NCBI GenBank assembly: GCA_021648845.1
Contig: JAKJHY010000011.1
Span: 124,001 to 188,000 of the forward strand
DNA: 64,000 nt
Reading direction: 5' to 3'
Source: Mycobacterium sp. MBM
Lineage (GTDB): Bacteria; Actinomycetota; Actinomycetes; Mycobacteriales; Mycobacteriaceae
Below are positions 48,751-55,911 of the stretch, piece after piece (position 1 is the first letter of the stretch; each line of letters starts with the position of its first letter). The translations under genes and the position numbers were made by a program. A model generated the notes under the pieces. It saw nothing but the letters and a program-made list of their open reading frames with translations, was not told the origin of the DNA and did no database searches.

Positions 48751-48873
48751 CCGAGGAAGCCTAGTAGGCGCGCACTATCACCAGCGAGTTTTCCGGTCCT
48801 ATCGGACAGGCATCGCGGCCGCCTTGAATGCGGTTGAGGCGAACAGATCATTTCACCGAGAAAGGCTCGACTC

Positions 48874-49581
48874 ATGAACGACCCCACCCGCGTCGCCATC
48901 ATCACCGGCGCATCCCAGGGCATCGGCGCGGCACTCGTGCAGGGCTATCGCAAGCTCGGCTACGCCGTCGTCGCCAACTCACGCAATATCGGCCCCAGCG
49001 ATGACCCGATGGTGCTCGCGGTACCCGGCGATATCGGCGAGCCCGGCGTCGGTCAGCGCGTCATCGACGCTGCACTTGGGCACTTCGGACGTGTCGACAC
49101 CGTCATCAACAACGCGGGCATCTTCATCGCCAAGCCGTTCACCGAGTACACCGACGCCGACTACGAGGCGATCACCGGGGTGAACCTGCGCGGCTTCTTC
49201 GAAGTGTCCCGCGCCGCGGTCGCCGCGATGCAGGACCACGGCGGGCATCTGGTGAACGTGTCGACCAGCCTGGTCGATCAGGCCACCACGGCGGCGCCGT
49301 CGGTGCTCGCCTCGCTGACCAAGGGCGGTCTCAACGCGGCCACAAGGTCGTTGGCTGTCGAGTACGCCACTCGCGGTATCCGGGTCAACGCAGTCGCCCT
49401 GGGCATCATCCGGACCCCCATGCACTCCGATGACGACTACGCCGGTCTTGCCCAGCTGAACCCGCAGAAGCGCATCGGTGAGCAGTCCGATGTGGTGGAT
49501 GCGGTGCTCTACCTGGAGCACGCCGGCTTCGTGACCGGTGAGATCCTGCACGTTGATGGCGGCCAGGCTGCGGGGCACTGA
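48874..49581 (+). CDS. SDR-fold protein lacking the catalytic tyrosine
   Basis: 235 residues with SDR cofactor motif TGASQGIGAALVQGY, VINNAGIF, NVSTSLVDQ and a C-terminal HVDGG. In the YxxxK position the sequence reads LASLTKGG, so the lysine remains but the tyrosine is Ala. GGCATCRIRVNAVA-like IRVNAVALGIIRTPMH confirms the frame. It may be a non-canonical reductase or a binding protein. GAGAAAGG lies before the ATG. The SnoaL-like gene follows two bases after. Confidence 0.85.
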   Translation: MNDPTRVAIITGASQGIGAALVQGYRKLGYAVVANSRNIGPSDDPMVLAVPGDIGEPGVGQRVIDAALGHFGRVDTVINNAGIFIAKPFTEYTDADYEAITGVNLRGFFEVSRAAVAAMQDHGGHLVNVSTSLVDQATTAAPSVLASLTKGGLNAATRSLAVEYATRGIRVNAVALGIIRTPMHSDDDYAGLAQLNPQKRIGEQSDVVDAVLYLEHAGFVTGEILHVDGGQAAGH

Positions 49582-49583
49582 CG

Positions 49584-49943
49584 ATGAGCGAAGAGGTCAT
49601 TCGCGAGGTCCTCGACGTCTGGCGGGCGGGTATCGACGAGCACCAGCCGGACCGCGTCGCTCAGGTGTTCACCGAGGACGCGATCTTCCAAGGGTTGCGG
49701 CCCTACAGCGTGGGCCGCGCAGGTGTCCGCGAGTACTACGCGTCGCAGCCCGCAGGGCTGACCGTGCGGTACCGCATCCTGGAAACCCGCACGCCGGCCG
49801 AGGGTGTCGTGCTGGGCTACACGCGGGCCGACTTCACCTTCGCCGACGGGCGGGCCATCGGCCTGAACCTGAGCATCCTGGTCACCCGCACGCCGGGGGG
49901 CTGGCAGATCGCGCATTACCAGGTCAGCTCGATACCGGATTAG
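49584..49943 (+). CDS. SnoaL-like/NTF2-fold protein
   Basis: 119 residues. VLDVWRAGIDEHQPDRVAQV, FTEDAIFQGLRPYSVGRAGV and the C-terminal TRTPGGWQIAHYQVSSIPD fit the NTF2-like SgcJ/EcaC or DUF4440 families. Translationally linked to the preceding SDR-fold gene. Overlaps the opposing F420 gene by four bases. Activity unknown. Confidence 0.82.
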   Translation: MSEEVIREVLDVWRAGIDEHQPDRVAQVFTEDAIFQGLRPYSVGRAGVREYYASQPAGLTVRYRILETRTPAEGVVLGYTRADFTFADGRAIGLNLSILVTRTPGGWQIAHYQVSSIPD

Positions 49944-50929
49944 CTGAGCGCCGGGATGACCTCACGCTCGAACAACTCGATACCGGAACGGTCGTAGGCG
50001 GCCTCGGGGAAGTACACGATCGCGTACTCGCACCCCAGGTCACGCAGCCGGGTCAGCCGCTCGATGACCTGTTCCGGCGTGCCGGTGGCCGAGTCCGGTG
50101 AGGCGACGTTGGACAGCATGGCGTCGACGGCGTCCTCGCCGGCCTTGGGGATCTGCCGGCCACGGATGGCTCTCAGGCGGTCCTTGACCTCGGTCTCCGA
50201 TTCGGCGATGACGGAGTTGACGTTGGCCGACCGCACGATCGCGTCGTAATCGGTGCCGACCTCCCCGCAGTGGCCGGCCAGGATCTGCGATTTGCGCTCG
50301 AACTCGGCGGGCACGCTGCTGAAGTTGGTGTACTGGGCGTACTTCGCGGCGATGCGCAGGGTGACCTTCTCACCGCCGCCGGCGATCCACAGCGGCAGGC
50401 CGCCCTGTTGCGGCGGCGTGGGCGCGACGATGGCGTCGTGCACCTGGTAGTGCTTCCCGTCGAAGGTGACCCGACCGTTGCGCCAGGCGTCGCGCATGAT
50501 CTGCACACCCTCGTCGAGACGGCCCAGCCGTTCGCCCGCGGACGGGAAGCCATACCCATACGCACGCCATTCGTGCTCGTACCAACCGCCCCCGATACCC
50601 ATCTGAGTGCGGCCGGCCGAGATGACGTCCACGGTGGCCGCAACTTTTGCCAGGTAAGCCGGATTCCGGTAGCTCATGGCGGTACACATCTGGCCGAGTT
50701 TGACCCGTTCGGTGGTGGCCGCGAAGGCCGACATCAGGGTCCAGGCCTCGTGCGTGGCCTCATCGGTGGGCACCGGGACGGTGTGGAAGTGGTCGTATAC
50801 CCACACCGAGTCCCACGTGCTGTTATCGGCGTACCTGGCCAGGTCACGCATCACTGACCAGTGCTTATCGGTGGGGATGTCGACGAGGTCGAGGCGCCAA
50901 CCTTGCGGGATGAACAGTCCGAAGCGCAT
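49940..50929 (-). CDS. LLM-class F420-dependent oxidoreductase
   Basis: 329 residues, luciferase-like TIM barrel. MRFGLFIPQGWRLDLVDIP start, WDSVWVYDHFHTVP, GQMCTAMSYRNPAYLAKVAA, GRTQMGIGGGWYEHEWRAYG and GERLGRLDEGVQIMR are family blocks. Uses coenzyme F420 in mycobacteria by family; substrate unknown. Monocistronic. Confidence 0.9.
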   Translation of the reverse strand: MRFGLFIPQGWRLDLVDIPTDKHWSVMRDLARYADNSTWDSVWVYDHFHTVPVPTDEATHEAWTLMSAFAATTERVKLGQMCTAMSYRNPAYLAKVAATVDVISAGRTQMGIGGGWYEHEWRAYGYGFPSAGERLGRLDEGVQIMRDAWRNGRVTFDGKHYQVHDAIVAPTPPQQGGLPLWIAGGGEKVTLRIAAKYAQYTNFSSVPAEFERKSQILAGHCGEVGTDYDAIVRSANVNSVIAESETEVKDRLRAIRGRQIPKAGEDAVDAMLSNVASPDSATGTPEQVIERLTRLRDLGCEYAIVYFPEAAYDRSGIELFEREVIPALS

Positions 50930-51016
50930 AGCTCAAACTCTAGGCCCGCCCACGGCAATGTCGAATCGTCTACACTTGCGAGAAATCATTCGCTGGATCA
51001 ACGCTGAGGACTGGTC

Positions 51017-51703
51017 ATGACCGCCATCAAACGTCGCTTCGCGGCCGCTTCGCTGGCCGCGCTGATGCCGCTGGCTGCCATCTCGATCGCCACCGCGGCG
51101 CCGAGCGTCGCCGAGACCACCTGTGGTGCCGGCCAGTCCGAGTTCAACGGCAACTGCGTGGACAACTGCAACAAGTCGCAGGTCCGCAACTCCGATACCG
51201 GCAAGTGCCAGTCGCTGCTGTCGGCCGCCCTGCAGAAGGCCGAGACCCCGGCCGTTGCCAAGCTGACCCCCGAGCAGATGGGTGGGGCCTGGCAGTTGGC
51301 CCAGCAGGCGGGGGCGATCCCCGAGGGCACCCGAGTCTGGAACTCGGTCGTCGGCACGGTGGACACCGTGGTCGGCTGGCCGGTGCTGGCCACCTCCGCC
51401 GCCGCGGACACCGCGGCCACGTTGGCATTCCTGGGATTGGTACCCGGCAGCGTCGGTGGCACTGGCCTTCGGAGCGCCGCGAGCGCTACCGGCGCCACGT
51501 TCTCGGCGGCCAATGACATCGCCCAGGTGGCCCGGGCGCTGCCCTCACCGCAGGTCGGTCTGCCCAAGATCGGTGTGCCGCCGCACCCGAAGCTGGGCTT
51601 CCCGCCGCATCCGAAGATCGGTATGCCGCGCATCGGGATGCCGAAGTTGGGCGGCACCGGTATCTGCGGTCCGAAGCTGCTGTTCTTCACCCCCTGCCTC
51701 TGA
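51017..51703 (+). CDS. secreted protein with Cys-rich N-terminus and Pro-Lys-Gly repeats
   Basis: 228 residues. Signal peptide 1-32 (RRFAAASLAALMPLAAISIA, cleavage near SVAE). Next comes a short domain with four cysteines (TCGAGQSEFNGNCVDNCNKS, GKCQSLL), a helical middle with a hydrophobic stretch near 118-140, and a C-terminus of repeated PK(I/L)G units: LPKIGVPPHPKLGFPPHPKI and further copies, ending CGPKLLFFTPCL with two more cysteines. No family recognised. Promoter and 87-base gap precede it. Confidence 0.75.
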   Translation: MTAIKRRFAAASLAALMPLAAISIATAAPSVAETTCGAGQSEFNGNCVDNCNKSQVRNSDTGKCQSLLSAALQKAETPAVAKLTPEQMGGAWQLAQQAGAIPEGTRVWNSVVGTVDTVVGWPVLATSAAADTAATLAFLGLVPGSVGGTGLRSAASATGATFSAANDIAQVARALPSPQVGLPKIGVPPHPKLGFPPHPKIGMPRIGMPKLGGTGICGPKLLFFTPCL

Positions 51704-51706
51704 GTC

Positions 51707-52132
51707 ATGGCGCTGTCTCGGGAGGAACGTGAACGGTTTCTTGCCGAGCCACATATCGCCGCACTGTCGGTGAGCGCCGGCGCCACGCGTGGCCCGTTGA
51801 CGCTGCCGATCTGGTATCAGTACTCCCCCGGCGGTCAGCCGTGGTTCATCACCGGGGCCGGCTCACGCAAGCACCGCCTCATCGAGGCGGCGGGTTATCT
51901 GTCCCTGATGGTCGAGCGCGTCGAACCGACCGTGCGCTATGTCGCCGTCGACGGTGCGGTGGACCGGATCGAGGAAGCCACCGACGAGCAGCTCGTCGAA
52001 GTGACCAAGCGCTACCTGCCGCCTGCTGCGGTGCAGCCGTATCTGGAGATGGCCCGGCGGGAGCATGGGCCGAGCGTCGCGGTGTTCATGAAGCCCAAGC
52101 ACTGGCTGTCGGCTGATCTGGGCGGCTTCTAA
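51707..52132 (+). CDS. pyridoxamine 5'-phosphate oxidase-fold (flavin/F420-binding) protein
   Basis: 141 residues. LAEPHIAALSVSAGATRGPL, PIWYQYSPGGQPWFITGAGS and RKHRLIEAAGYLSLMVER match the split-barrel PPOX/F420 family of actinobacteria. A GGAGG site lies inside the previous stop region; start at 51707. It converges with the TetR gene, overlapping by four bases. Confidence 0.8.
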   Translation: MALSREERERFLAEPHIAALSVSAGATRGPLTLPIWYQYSPGGQPWFITGAGSRKHRLIEAAGYLSLMVERVEPTVRYVAVDGAVDRIEEATDEQLVEVTKRYLPPAAVQPYLEMARREHGPSVAVFMKPKHWLSADLGGF

Positions 52133-52668
52133 CTCAGCCCGAGCGCGGCGAGTGCGCCGGCCACCCCGGCGTCGCGCAGTGCGTCGGCCGGGGCGTCGGG
52201 GAATTGCAGACAGCAGTCCTGCAATCCGCCGAGTGCGATGACCGCGCGCACGGCCTGATCCAACGTCTGTTCCGGCCCGTAGATCACCCGGCTCAACCGC
52301 TCCCGCCACGCCAGCATGCTGTCGACGAGTCCGAGATTGGCGATGGTGCTCAGCTCCGAGACCACGGTCACCAGGTCGGCACGATGGGCATAGAAGTAGT
52401 CGAAGTACCCCTCCAGCAGCTGGGTCGGCGTGAGACCCGCGGCCTGCTCACACTCCAGCACGAACTGTTCGCCGCCTTCGATGAGGGGCGCAACGATACT
52501 GCGGACCAGGTCATCCCGCGATGTGAAGTGGTAGTAGAGCGCGGGTTTGGTGATCCCGAGCCTGGCAGCGATGTCCTGCAGGCTGGTGCGCTGGACACCC
52601 TTCTCGGCGAATAGCTCGCGGGCCACTTGCTGGATCCGCTGCCGGGTATCCGACCGTGGAGCACTCAC
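52129..52668 (-). CDS. TetR/AcrR family regulator
   Basis: 179 residues. N-terminal HTH IQQVARELFAEKGVQRTSLQ and DIAARLGITKPALYYHFTSR. Divergent from the flavin monooxygenase, with two 18-base operator copies in the 75-base gap, so it very likely represses both genes. Confidence 0.92.
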   Translation of the reverse strand: MSAPRSDTRQRIQQVARELFAEKGVQRTSLQDIAARLGITKPALYYHFTSRDDLVRSIVAPLIEGGEQFVLECEQAAGLTPTQLLEGYFDYFYAHRADLVTVVSELSTIANLGLVDSMLAWRERLSRVIYGPEQTLDQAVRAVIALGGLQDCCLQFPDAPADALRDAGVAGALAALGLS

Positions 52669-52680
52669 GTACCCACCCTA

Positions 52681-52698
52681 ACTGACCGATCGTTAAGT
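52681..52698. promoter_or_regulatory. TetR operator copy 1, ACTGACCGATCGTTAAGT
   Basis: Imperfect 18-base inverted repeat, two mismatches from copy 2 (ACTTACCGACCGTTAAGT). Closest to the TetR start, 13 bases upstream of it. Confidence 0.7.
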
Positions 52699-52713
52699 AA
52701 ACTTGGGCCGACC

Positions 52714-52731
52714 ACTTACCGACCGTTAAGT
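52714..52731. promoter_or_regulatory. TetR operator copy 2, ACTTACCGACCGTTAAGT
   Basis: Inverted repeat with arms ACTTA-C / TTAAGT; 33 bases (three helical turns) downstream of copy 1. It ends 3 bases before the GGAG ribosome site of the monooxygenase gene. Confidence 0.75.
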
Positions 52732-52743
52732 AAGGAGTGGGTC

Positions 52744-53952
52744 ATGAGGGTTCTTGTGCAGGGCGCAAGCATCGCCGGGCCGGTGGCGGCCTACTGGCTG
52801 AACCGCCGGGGTTTCGACGTCACCGTGGTCGAACGGGCAACGCAGCTTCGCAAGACCGGCGGCCACGCCATCGACCTGTTCGGTCCGGCCATGGAGATCG
52901 CCGAGAGCATGGGGGTACTCGATCAGGTGATGGCCCACGCCACCGGCACCAAGACCATCACTTTCCACCGACCGGGTGCACGCCGACCCACGCATATCGA
53001 CTACCGCAAGCTGTCATCCACGCTGTCGGACCGCCATGTGGAGATCATGCGTGACGACCTCAGCCAGATCTTCTACGACGCCGGCAAGGACGCTGTCGAA
53101 TATCTCTTCGGCGATCACCTCACCGAGATCGGCGAGGACGGCGCGGTCACCTTCGCGCACCACGCATCGCGGCGGTTCGACCTGGTGCTCGGCGCGGACG
53201 GATTGCACTCCGGGGTGCGGCAGCTGGTGTTCGGCGACGCCAGCGGGAACCAGGAGTTCCTCGGGGCTTACCTCTGCGTGCTGTCCGTTCCGAAATCACT
53301 TGCCCTCGATGGCGAAATGACCGGTTTCGTCGACGTGGACCGCACGGCGATGATCTACACCGCCGATCACCTCGATGATGCTCGGGCGGTCTTCATCTTC
53401 CGGCCCGTCAATGACTTCCGCTACGACCATCGCGATACGGCCAGTCAGCAGCGCCAGCTGTGTGAGCGGTTCGCCGGGATGAGCGCCGAGGTGGATCGCT
53501 GGCTGGACGAACTCGGGCACACACCGGCGTTCTACTTCGACGCCGTCACCCAGCTGCAATTGACCAGCTGGTGCCGCGGCCGGGTGGCGCTGGTGGGCGA
53601 CGCCGGCTACTGTCCGGGCCCCGCGGTCGGTGGCAGCACCAGCCTCGCGGTGATCGGGGCCTATGTGCTGGCCGGCGAACTGCACCGGGCCGAAGGCGAC
53701 CCGACCGTCGGCTTCGGCGCCTACGAGCGGGTCATGCATGAGCCGGTGATCGGTGCCCGCGCCCTGGCCAAGAGCGTGGCGAGGAGCATTCTTCCGTCCT
53801 CGGGACTCGGCGTGCGAGCATTGATCGCTGCAGGACAACTGATCTCGGCGCTGCCGACGCCACTGACCGCCGCGCTGGCCCGACTCAACAGCAAGGGGCT
53901 CCGGCTCTACGACTCCATCGAGGTGCCGCGGTACGCGCTAACCGACGTCTGA
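52744..53952 (+). CDS. FAD-dependent monooxygenase (PHBH fold)
   Basis: 402 residues. GASIAGPVAAYWLNRRGFDV is the Rossmann FAD motif, GADGLHSGVR is the DG motif and GDAGYCPGPAVGGSTSLA the second FAD block. The overall look is that of TetX-like/aromatic hydroxylases. TetR next door with clear operators implies inducible expression by the enzyme's substrate, e.g. a phenolic or polyketide drug. TAAGGAGTGGGTC is the ribosome site. 3' ends with the diguanylate cyclase overlap by 15 bases. Confidence 0.9.
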   Translation: MRVLVQGASIAGPVAAYWLNRRGFDVTVVERATQLRKTGGHAIDLFGPAMEIAESMGVLDQVMAHATGTKTITFHRPGARRPTHIDYRKLSSTLSDRHVEIMRDDLSQIFYDAGKDAVEYLFGDHLTEIGEDGAVTFAHHASRRFDLVLGADGLHSGVRQLVFGDASGNQEFLGAYLCVLSVPKSLALDGEMTGFVDVDRTAMIYTADHLDDARAVFIFRPVNDFRYDHRDTASQQRQLCERFAGMSAEVDRWLDELGHTPAFYFDAVTQLQLTSWCRGRVALVGDAGYCPGPAVGGSTSLAVIGAYVLAGELHRAEGDPTVGFGAYERVMHEPVIGARALAKSVARSILPSSGLGVRALIAAGQLISALPTPLTAALARLNSKGLRLYDSIEVPRYALTDV

Positions 53953-54909
53953 GCCGTCGCGGCGCGCAATGTCGCGGCACCGGTACAACTCGGCGTCCGC
54001 CCGCGCGTACAGATCGGCGATGTCGACCGACCCGGACGCTGCGGTGGCGGTACCGATGCTCGCCCGCGGGGTGCGCGACCGAACGTCCTCCAGGAACCCC
54101 GCGAGGTCGTCTCCGGCCATGCAGGCGGCGAACTCGTCACCGCCGAGCCGTGCGAGCACGGCGCCGCGGGGAGCTGCTCGCGCCCACTGCCGGGCGTAGT
54201 CGGTGATCAGGCGGTCCCCCGCGGGATGGCCCTGGGTGTCGTTGAGACCCTTCAGGTCATCGATGTCGAGTGCGACGACGGCGATCGGCGAGGACGCTCC
54301 CAGCATCGCCAGCAGATCGGCGGTGGCGATCTCCCACCCCGCCCGGTTCAGCAGTCCGGTGAGCGGATCGGTGCAGGCCGCGGTGAACATCGCCCGCATC
54401 AACAACCCGAATGACTCGGCCGCGCCGGCGATAGCCACCACGATGATCAGGATGGTGATGACTCCTACATGCGGTGCCGGTGCGATGACAACAGCCGCCA
54501 CACAGGCCGCGATCAGGAAGCCGATGAGCACCAACGCCCGTCGGGGTGGGTGGAAGGCCCGGATATACATCGCCAGGAACATCGGTGCAATGAGACAGAC
54601 GTATTCAGCGGTGAGCGTGACGTGGAAAGCCATCACGATCGGCGTGGCGAGGACAGCCAGCGCGGTGGCGAACATGACATGGTTCGGCCTGACAGCCAGC
54701 TGCACCAGGCCCAGCACACCCAACACGACGGCGATGATGCCGCCGGCCGGGTTGCCATAGGCGAGGTCGGTGCGCACCGGGAAGATCGTGAACACCACAC
54801 CGTAGGTGAAGAGAAATGTCGTCGCGCCCAGGTAGATGCGCAGCAACCTGACACGCTGGCCACCGACGAACTGACTGCTCGCCCCCGCGAGCGAGGTGAT
54901 GCGGGACAT
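53938..54909 (-). CDS. membrane GGDEF domain protein (diguanylate cyclase)
   Basis: 323 residues. Six hydrophobic segments at 24-175, then the GGDEF domain (DPLTGLLNRAGWE at 181, LGGDEF with the catalytic motif at 256-260). The motif is intact so c-di-GMP synthesis is possible; no RxxD inhibitory site precedes it. No EAL domain. Membrane part has no recognised sensor fold. Monocistronic, possibly with its own promoter in the 303-base gap upstream. Confidence 0.85.
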   Translation of the reverse strand: MSRITSLAGASSQFVGGQRVRLLRIYLGATTFLFTYGVVFTIFPVRTDLAYGNPAGGIIAVVLGVLGLVQLAVRPNHVMFATALAVLATPIVMAFHVTLTAEYVCLIAPMFLAMYIRAFHPPRRALVLIGFLIAACVAAVVIAPAPHVGVITILIIVVAIAGAAESFGLLMRAMFTAACTDPLTGLLNRAGWEIATADLLAMLGASSPIAVVALDIDDLKGLNDTQGHPAGDRLITDYARQWARAAPRGAVLARLGGDEFAACMAGDDLAGFLEDVRSRTPRASIGTATAASGSVDIADLYARADAELYRCRDIARRDGSDVG

Positions 54910-55212
54910 GATCGACAGCCTGCTCTACGTGCGGCGCCGATACAACGCAGCCGACGCGGGCCCGCTCACTTCCAGCGCGGGGGTGCGCGGCAATGCACCG
55001 GCGAAGGTCTCGATGGCATCGCGCACTGCTGTCAAGGCACCTACCGATCAGGCGAATTAGGTTGCGCCGTAGGCGGTCAGCAGGGGGACGCTGCCGGTCA
55101 CCAGGCAAGTGCGCACCGCGGTTGCCAGTGGCTATGACAGAACAGTCTCGTTCAGATTGAGATGTGATGTCGTGCAGGTGCGTTCTCGGCGGGGGCTGAC
55201 AAGATCGGACGG
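54910..55212. other. 303-base intergenic region, no gene seen
   Basis: Divergent space between the GGDEF gene and the His-rich membrane protein. No open frame, RNA gene or strong inverted repeat was recognised. It must hold both promoters. Confidence 0.5.
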
Positions 55213-55911
55213 GTGTCGATCAAGGCGGCCCCGAAAACCGACAGCAGGCTGGCTGCGCGCTGCGCCGCGCTCGCCTCGCTCGGGGCTGCTGCCATACATT
55301 TCGGGGTGGTGCCCGCACATTGGCGGGAGTGGGCACTTGCCGGGGCGTTCTTCGCCGCGCTGGCCGGGTTCCAGCTGATCTGGGCGGCATTGATCTTGGT
55401 CAGGACCACCACGCCGGTGCTTGCCGCGGGGATCGCGCTCAACGTGGGCGCGGTGGCGCTCTGGGTGCTGTCCCGCACCGAGGGCGCGCCGTTCGGCCCG
55501 CACGCCGGGGAGCCGGAGCTGGTGCAGACCGCCGACCTGTGTGCGCTGTTGTTGCAGACCTACGTCGTGATGGGTGCGTGCTGGATCTGGTACCGCGGGC
55601 TGGACGGTGAGCCGGTGTCGGCGCTCGCCAGCGGTGCGGTTCTGGCGGGGGCCATCGGTGTCGTCGCGCTGGCTTCGACCGTCGGTTTCGCCGCGGGCCA
55701 GCGCCACAGTCACCACAGCCCCGCCGAGGTGGATGCCGCACACCACGGAGCACACGTCGGCGATACCGGCGGCCATCCCGCGCAGCCGGCCGTCCCGCTC
55801 GGCAATGCACCCGCGCAGGCTCCGGCAGCGGCACCGCATGCGGATGGTGCAGTGGCGGCCGTGCCGCCAGCGCAGGAACTGCACAGCGACCACCACGACC
55901 ATCACGAATAG
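55213..55911 (+). CDS. His-rich membrane protein next to copper ATPase
   Basis: 232 residues with a GTG start, five hydrophobic segments in residues 15-170, and a long C-terminal tail carrying HSHHSPAEVDAAHHGAHVGD, further His/Asp pairs and a terminus HSDHHDHHE. These clusters could bind Cu, Zn or Ni. It converges on the CPH-type P1B ATPase, overlapping it by 10 bases. No family recognised. Confidence 0.75.
   Translation: MSIKAAPKTDSRLAARCAALASLGAAAIHFGVVPAHWREWALAGAFFAALAGFQLIWAALILVRTTTPVLAAGIALNVGAVALWVLSRTEGAPFGPHAGEPELVQTADLCALLLQTYVVMGACWIWYRGLDGEPVSALASGAVLAGAIGVVALASTVGFAAGQRHSHHSPAEVDAAHHGAHVGDTGGHPAQPAVPLGNAPAQAPAAAPHADGAVAAVPPAQELHSDHHDHHE

Noticed and set aside
55213..55911. His-rich protein as a CopD or NikR/NreB family member
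   Set aside because: Neither the CopD helix motifs nor a DNA-binding part are present; only general His-rich membrane character can be claimed.
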